Assembly: GCA_022605405.1 (NCBI GenBank)
Contig: JABYQQ010000009.1
Span: 1,302,001 to 1,366,000 of the forward strand
DNA length: 64,000 bases
Direction of reading: 5' to 3'
DNA from: Earliella scabrosa
Taxonomy: Eukaryota; Basidiomycota; Agaricomycetes; Polyporales; Polyporaceae
The position numbers were made by a program, and so were the translations under genes. Shown piece by piece: positions 59,520 to 64,000 of the stretch. The notes beneath the pieces were generated by a model. That model saw only the letters and a list, made by a program, of their open reading frames with translations, had not been told where the DNA came from and searched no databases. The first letter of the stretch is position 1, and each line of letters begins with the position of its first letter.

Positions 59520-61602
59520 TTAAGTTCTGGACGTCGTTGCACTTGCTCCCATAATCAGTGCCTCGGCTTGTGGCGACCGCGGCTTTACTGTACAGCTGCA
59601 AACGTCGGGATATCTGTGATTCATGAACATCACTCCGGATGCACACAGTACCTCACTCACAGCAGGAACGATCCGACCGGCTTCGGTTCTATCATGACCA
59701 CATTGCCATTCTCATCGACGGGAGGGGTGATGTCGAAGACATGGAGGGACATTGCGATGTTTATGAAGAGGGCTGACTCCGCAAACGCGATGCCAGGGCA
59801 TTTCCTGGAATGAGAGGGATTGGTTCATGAGAGAGACAGCAGGCACAATGCATGTTGCCCACCTTCTGCCATAACCGAAGGCATAGTCGAATGGGTTGCG
59901 AACATCAGGATCGAGCCTCCCGTCACGTAGAAAGCGATCTGGAAAGAAACGATCCGGCTCGAGGTAGACATCCGGATCATGTAAGCAGGCCCTAAATATA
60001 CGCGATCAGCGCCGAACGAAGTTGCACTGGCAGATGAACCGTCCCGTCACACTGACCATGTTTGTGGAGACAACACGGTGCCCTTCGGTATAAAATACCC
60101 TCGATACTCTATATCTTCGGTGGTATAGTGCGGGATCGCCATAGGGACGGCATTCTGCCATCGCAAGGCCTCCTTCACGACGGCATACACATACGGAAGT
60201 GACGGCATGTCGCTGTGAACAGGTAGGCGATCCGGACCCACAATAGTATCGAGCTCTTCCTGGGCTTTCGTCTGCACATTCGGGTTGAGAGACATAGCGA
60301 GGAAGAAGAACTGTAGGGTCGAGAAGGTCTAGACGGTCGAATCAGAACCGTGCCACGAGAACCTGGTTTCGTCGCAGCCTCGGAACGTACCGTGTCAGCA
60401 GCACCTACTCAAAATGGTGAGCTACAGAATCAAATGTGCATCGCAAGGAAGTACTTGCCTTCGAATGATGTGGCCGCAACATTGTTCGCGATCTGATATT
60501 CTTCCAGTTCGTGCGCTTCTTTGCCGATCGAGGCCTCCAGCAAGTCACCGAGTACTGATTGGATCCCGCATCCGTGGTCCTTCAGCGGACGTCAGATAAT
60601 CTCAACTAAGCCTGCGACATGACAAGCTTACCATTCTCTCTTTAGCCTGCGCGAACAGGCTCCTTTTCATCTCATGAGCCGCCGCGCGCCACCTCGCAAA
60701 TTGTCGTAGTTGAAGTCCTATCAAGGGTGTCCATAGTGGTAGGTGCTGTAGAAAAGGGACATTCTGCATGAACGATCGACTAGGTGACAACGCCTGGAAG
60801 CCTTGAAGAACGTTAGACAACAGAGCGATATGTTTGTCGTGCCTTTCAGCGACGTTGATGCCGTACACAATCTTGACTATGGATGCCGCGAAGGTACTGT
60901 CAGGCAAAATGAGACTGAAACGGTTTGAAGAAGCTAAAGCATGCCCTACATACTATCTTATATGTTCGCATAGGTCCGTCGGATCGGTTAGTAGCTTGCG
61001 AAGGAAGAGAACGGTCGTCTCCCGCTGAACGTGCAGATGGTCCGGTCTGACTGGCGTAGGGAACTGTTGTACGAACGCTCGCCGATGGCGTCTCCACCAG
61101 GGGCCGTATGGCAGGAAGACAAAGTTGAGATCCAGGCCAGAGCTGCAGACTCGTGAGTTGCATGGAATTCGCACAGGGATAATGGAAATCTCGCACTGAC
61201 AGAGGGACCAGCGGTGACTCTTGTCTATCGGAGGTGATGGCAGATCGTTTCTCCAAGAGGTCGAAGATGGCTTGTTCACTGCCCAACAGTACAATGTCTT
61301 GTCCCATGACTGGGGTATATACGATGTCGCCTGACAGCTTGCATTGAGAGATGGGACAGCCGCGGTAGTTCACCACACCTACCATAAACCTGGCAGAGAT
61401 CGCTGTCGGCTCGCCATTGATCGGGTTGGCGCATATGGAGGATAGTCCCGAAGAATGGGAGTGCTTGCGGTCCTGGAGGCAAAGGTCGTCCACGGCAGCG
61501 AGCTCGCCATCGTACGGCCGAGACTATGTGCGTCACTATGCAGATAGCTAGGGCGGTGAAGAGACTAGGATATGCAGCAATCAGTTGAGCTGACCCGTCC
61601 AT
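59520..61602 (-). CDS. Cytochrome P450 E
   Basis: Complete P450, 525 residues. Exons: 61602-61383, 61330-61201, 61142-60954, 60896-60632, 60579-60459, 60404-60391, 60328-60057, 59991-59863, 59804-59661, 59613-59520. Seen: RWRARCRGRPLPPGPQALPFFG, GAADT on the 14 nt exon, KEALRW, DRFFPDRF, haem FGYGRRKCPGIAF. Exon 4 is 265 nt, as in P450-C, and the N-terminus aligns with it, so the two are sister genes; the ATG at 61602 was chosen by that alignment over an upstream ATG at 61650. Intron 5 begins GCAAGT (GC-AG), and exon 5 uses an AAG acceptor. Its final residues SCTVKPRSPQAEALI differ from the CRCTI form of A and D. Confidence 0.92.
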
Positions 61603-62012
61603 CGAGGTGGAGCCAGTAACGAAGAGGCTGAGAATGAAGCCCTGCTGCATCGATAGCCAGGTGAGTCTTTGAGGTCGACTTGAGACACTGATCCCACATG
61701 CCAGGCTCAAAATAGCGTGGAAGCAGTCCGCACTATCGGGAGCTGCATCTGAACGCATGATTAAGCAAGAAGGGGCCCACGTGAACACCTTTGGGAGCGT
61801 AACCTACATGTGTCTTCCTCTCGTCGCTCGTATGTTGATGCAATTCCCTTAGTTGGGTGAAGATGAGGGGAGAGTTCAGCCAAGTACCCCACGACATGTT
61901 ATCAATCTCGTCCTCATCATAGTCACCTGGAAAAGCGGTAGACGCAGAAGTTCAGATAATACGCATGTCAAGAAGGGTATAGTAAATGCACATAGCAGAA
62001 CTCACAATACAC
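61603..62012. other. Intergenic, P450-E promoter
   Basis: A 410 bp spacer between the P450-E start and the peroxin stop. Nothing else recognised. Confidence 0.45.
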
Positions 62013-63649
62013 TTATACAGAGCCTTTCGGGCTATAGTATATGCGTCTCGTCCACCGTCGTCTCCTCGTCATACCGCCCGCCGACTTCCACTCTTCAACA
62101 GGATGGGGATGAGGCTGCAACCAAACATCGTTGGTATACACCCAGCCATCTGTGCAGCATCGTCAGTATCACACAATGGATTCTCATGAGTGACGCTTAC
62201 TCTCATCCGCACCAACGCCATCCGCCCACACCCCTTCCAAATCTGGGCGCCAATCCTCCGTCTCGACAAACAGCCATCCAGGAGCCAGAGAAAACGTCAG
62301 GTTGCTGCTGTGCACCAAAGAACTGTGGTCAGAATTACCGTCCCCATGTTCAAGCTGCGACACGTATGGATGCAGGACAAAACATGCTGACCTGACTTCG
62401 CCGCTACCATCGTCGGACACGCCGCTCCATCCATCGCGGCCGCGGGTCCACGCCTTGCGCTCACCAGCCTTCAGATGATTCTTGCTCCACGTCCCTTCAG
62501 CTTTGGTGACGTCGTCGGAGCTGCCGCTCGGCCCCGGCGCCCAGCGTTCGTTCTCGTACAGCTCGACCTCTCGCAACTCCGTGCGCCAGTGTCTGTCTTC
62601 AAGGTTGTCGTTGTCGATTAAGCGGAAGACGCATGCATGGACATATGTTGCTAGCGGCCCAAGACCGGATTGCAACGTGGGGAGGAGGGTGTGCTGCGTG
62701 AAAGGATGGGTGAAGGCAAACGGGAGGAGGCCGCCGACGAGGCATGTCGCGCGCATTGGGAGCATGTAGACGAGCGGTATCATCGCGAAGAGAGTGACTA
62801 TGGCAGAGGTGAGGATGAGACCAGAATATGGGGACGACCATGTGAGGTAGGGCACAAGTTGGACAGCGAAGTCGTGGCCATCCGACCTAGCATACGATGA
62901 GTATATGCGCCAGGCTTGTTCGTTTGAATTGTGCACTTACACGGCACCCATAAGGTTCTGTATCGCTTGTAGGTTGGCTAGCCAGTCGGCACTACCCTCG
63001 CTAGGTAGAGTGGGAGGCATCGGTTGGACCACTTTCGGTGAGAGATTCCCGACTTGCTCTCGTCCCCGTGTGACGGGATGCATGGCTAGCAGCACGCTTA
63101 GCACGATGGCATGCGGCAGGAGTAGTATCAATCTTGGGAAGTAGCCTGCAAAGGGTTCGAGACACGAAGCACGACAAGGACAACGAACGTACAGAGGAAC
63201 GCATAGGCAGCCATCCACACCAAAGTGTACTTCCAACTCCTCTTCCACAGCACTATCTCCTCGACACGATCCTGCAGCCAGAAGATTGAACCCGCCCGTG
63301 CTACAAATCGTCGGAAGTTGACTGTAGTGATGGGAATGGATAGTGGATCGCGTGTCGAGAGCAGACGAGGCGCGTCCTTCGCCTTCCCGTATGTCCGAGG
63401 AGTAGTGGGTGTATTCGCCGGAAGTTGTAAGGCCGATGTGAGAAGTATGGATGTCAAGTTGGAGCCGCCAACCCTTGAAGGCGACATAGGCTGTGTACTC
63501 GCAGGTGAAGAGGAAGACCGCACTGGAGAGTGTTCCGGGCGAGGTAGAGAGGTCACGATCTTCGGGGCAGGGCGAAGGTCTGTGCTGGGCGAGTCGGAGC
63601 GTAGCCGCGTTGCATACGAAGGGATCTCGACATAATCCATAGTTGCCAT
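62013..63649 (-). CDS. Pex23/Pex30-family peroxin with dysferlin domain
   Basis: Integral membrane protein of peroxisome-ER contact sites that regulates peroxisome number. Exons: 63649-63193, 63145-62941, 62886-62392, 62307-62201, 62149-62013; 466 residues. Seen: Ser/Pro-rich N-terminus, membrane segments (WKYTLVWMAAYAFLCYF, LILTSAIVTLFAMIPLVYML), then a dysferlin/PEX24-type domain whose marks are ELREVELYENERW, WSKNHLKAGERKAWTRGRDGW, SNLTFSLAPGWLFVETEDWRPDL and GWVYTNDVW. The adjacent in-frame triplet at 63691 is TTG, so ATG 63649 is used. It sits inside the P450 array without obvious functional link. Confidence 0.92.
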
Positions 63650-63900
63650 CGCCGCGGACCACCGCGATAGACGTCTGAGTGGGTAGAACAAGTCAAGCAG
63701 GGATTGGCATGGCGCGGCAGACTGCGGTAGCGTAGACCCTGTGAGCGTCTAACCTACTAGCGCTCACGTTGACCTTGCACATGTGATTTTGGTGAAGATC
63801 TCATCGATCTCATACTCAGACGGTCGTGTAGCTCCAACGAGCTCTCATCAACATCTATAGGGCTATGTACATGCGCGAGATGCCACGCGATGGGCAGAAT

Positions 63901-64000
63901 CTAGTGAGCTTCATCCGCCAAGATCAATTCCTTTGCCTTGGCTGACCGGGGGGTGATGGTGCAGCGACAGTCCTGCGGACATCTAAGTAATATTTTGTCA
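63901..64000 (-). CDS. Cytochrome P450 F, last exon only (partial)
   Basis: The last exon, 63982-63901, reads CPQDCRCTITPRSAKAKELI and ends at TAG 63901-63903, matching the last exon of P450-A and D. A TTAG acceptor precedes it. The rest of the gene lies beyond the right edge, so the array continues. Confidence 0.9.
   Translation of the reverse strand, partial: DKILLRCPQDCRCTITPRSAKAKELILADEAH

Noticed and set aside
9236..64000. Secondary-metabolite biosynthetic cluster
   Set aside because: No PKS, NRPS, terpene synthase, prenyltransferase or cluster regulator lies among the P450s.
1..64000. CRISPR arrays, phage or bacterial operons
   Set aside because: No regular repeat-spacer pattern; all genes are eukaryotic in structure.

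Overview
The window reads as nuclear DNA of a filamentous basidiomycete, most likely a wood- or litter-decay Agaricomycete. Evidence: GC-rich sequence, genes split by many 45-75 nt GT-AG introns, fungal housekeeping genes (KRE33/NAT10, POB3, cofilin, alpha-actinin, VDAC, COX20, a Pex23-type peroxin), a spliceosomal U2 snRNA, tRNA genes with eukaryotic features, and expanded cytochrome P450 arrays. Gene models were built by hand: every exon joins in phase with its neighbour unless stated. Exon coordinates are in the evidence text; feature coordinates span start codon to stop codon.

Layout. 1-986: 5' part of a Jen1-like carboxylate transporter, running off the left edge. 2484-7005: RNA cytidine acetyltransferase KRE33/NAT10. 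7858-8889: Ser/Pro-rich protein with a small Cys cluster. 9236-14203: two tandem P450s (A, B). 15473-17030: secreted aspartic protease. 17427-19666: LYR-motif protein and a small hydrophilic protein. 19867-20240: tRNA-Gly(GCC) and U2 snRNA. 20628-25188: COX20, a CX5R rhodanese, VDAC and a dienelactone-hydrolase-like protein (DLH1). 25925-27685: F-box protein, followed by about 3.1 kb without a recognisable gene. 30803-35463: RA-PH polarity-type adaptor. 36046-41238: FACT subunit POB3 and alpha-actinin, divergent from a 214 bp promoter. 41586-45743: cofilin, a multi-pass EI24/Lds-like membrane protein, and DLH2. 46147-47213: putative mitochondrial membrane protein. 47412-47503: intron-containing tRNA-Lys(UUU). 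48558-52982: large Ser/Thr kinase. 53903-61602: three more tandem P450s (C, D, E). 62013-63649: Pex23/Pex30-family peroxin. 63901-64000: last exon of a sixth P450 (F).

The centre is a housekeeping block: cytoskeleton (alpha-actinin, cofilin, RA-PH adaptor), chromatin (POB3), mitochondria (VDAC, COX20, LYR protein) and RNA processing (U2, KRE33, tRNAs). It is flanked by two same-strand P450 arrays, which with the dienelactone-hydrolase-like pair and the protease make up the adaptable part of the locus. All five complete P450s share one ten-exon structure, including a 14 nt microexon that encodes the I-helix oxygen-binding motif. P450-C appears to have lost one base. No PKS, NRPS or terpene synthase is present, so the arrays look like xenobiotic or lipophile-oxidation families rather than a biosynthetic cluster. 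I found no convincing wholly new system; the strongest curiosities are gene-structural.
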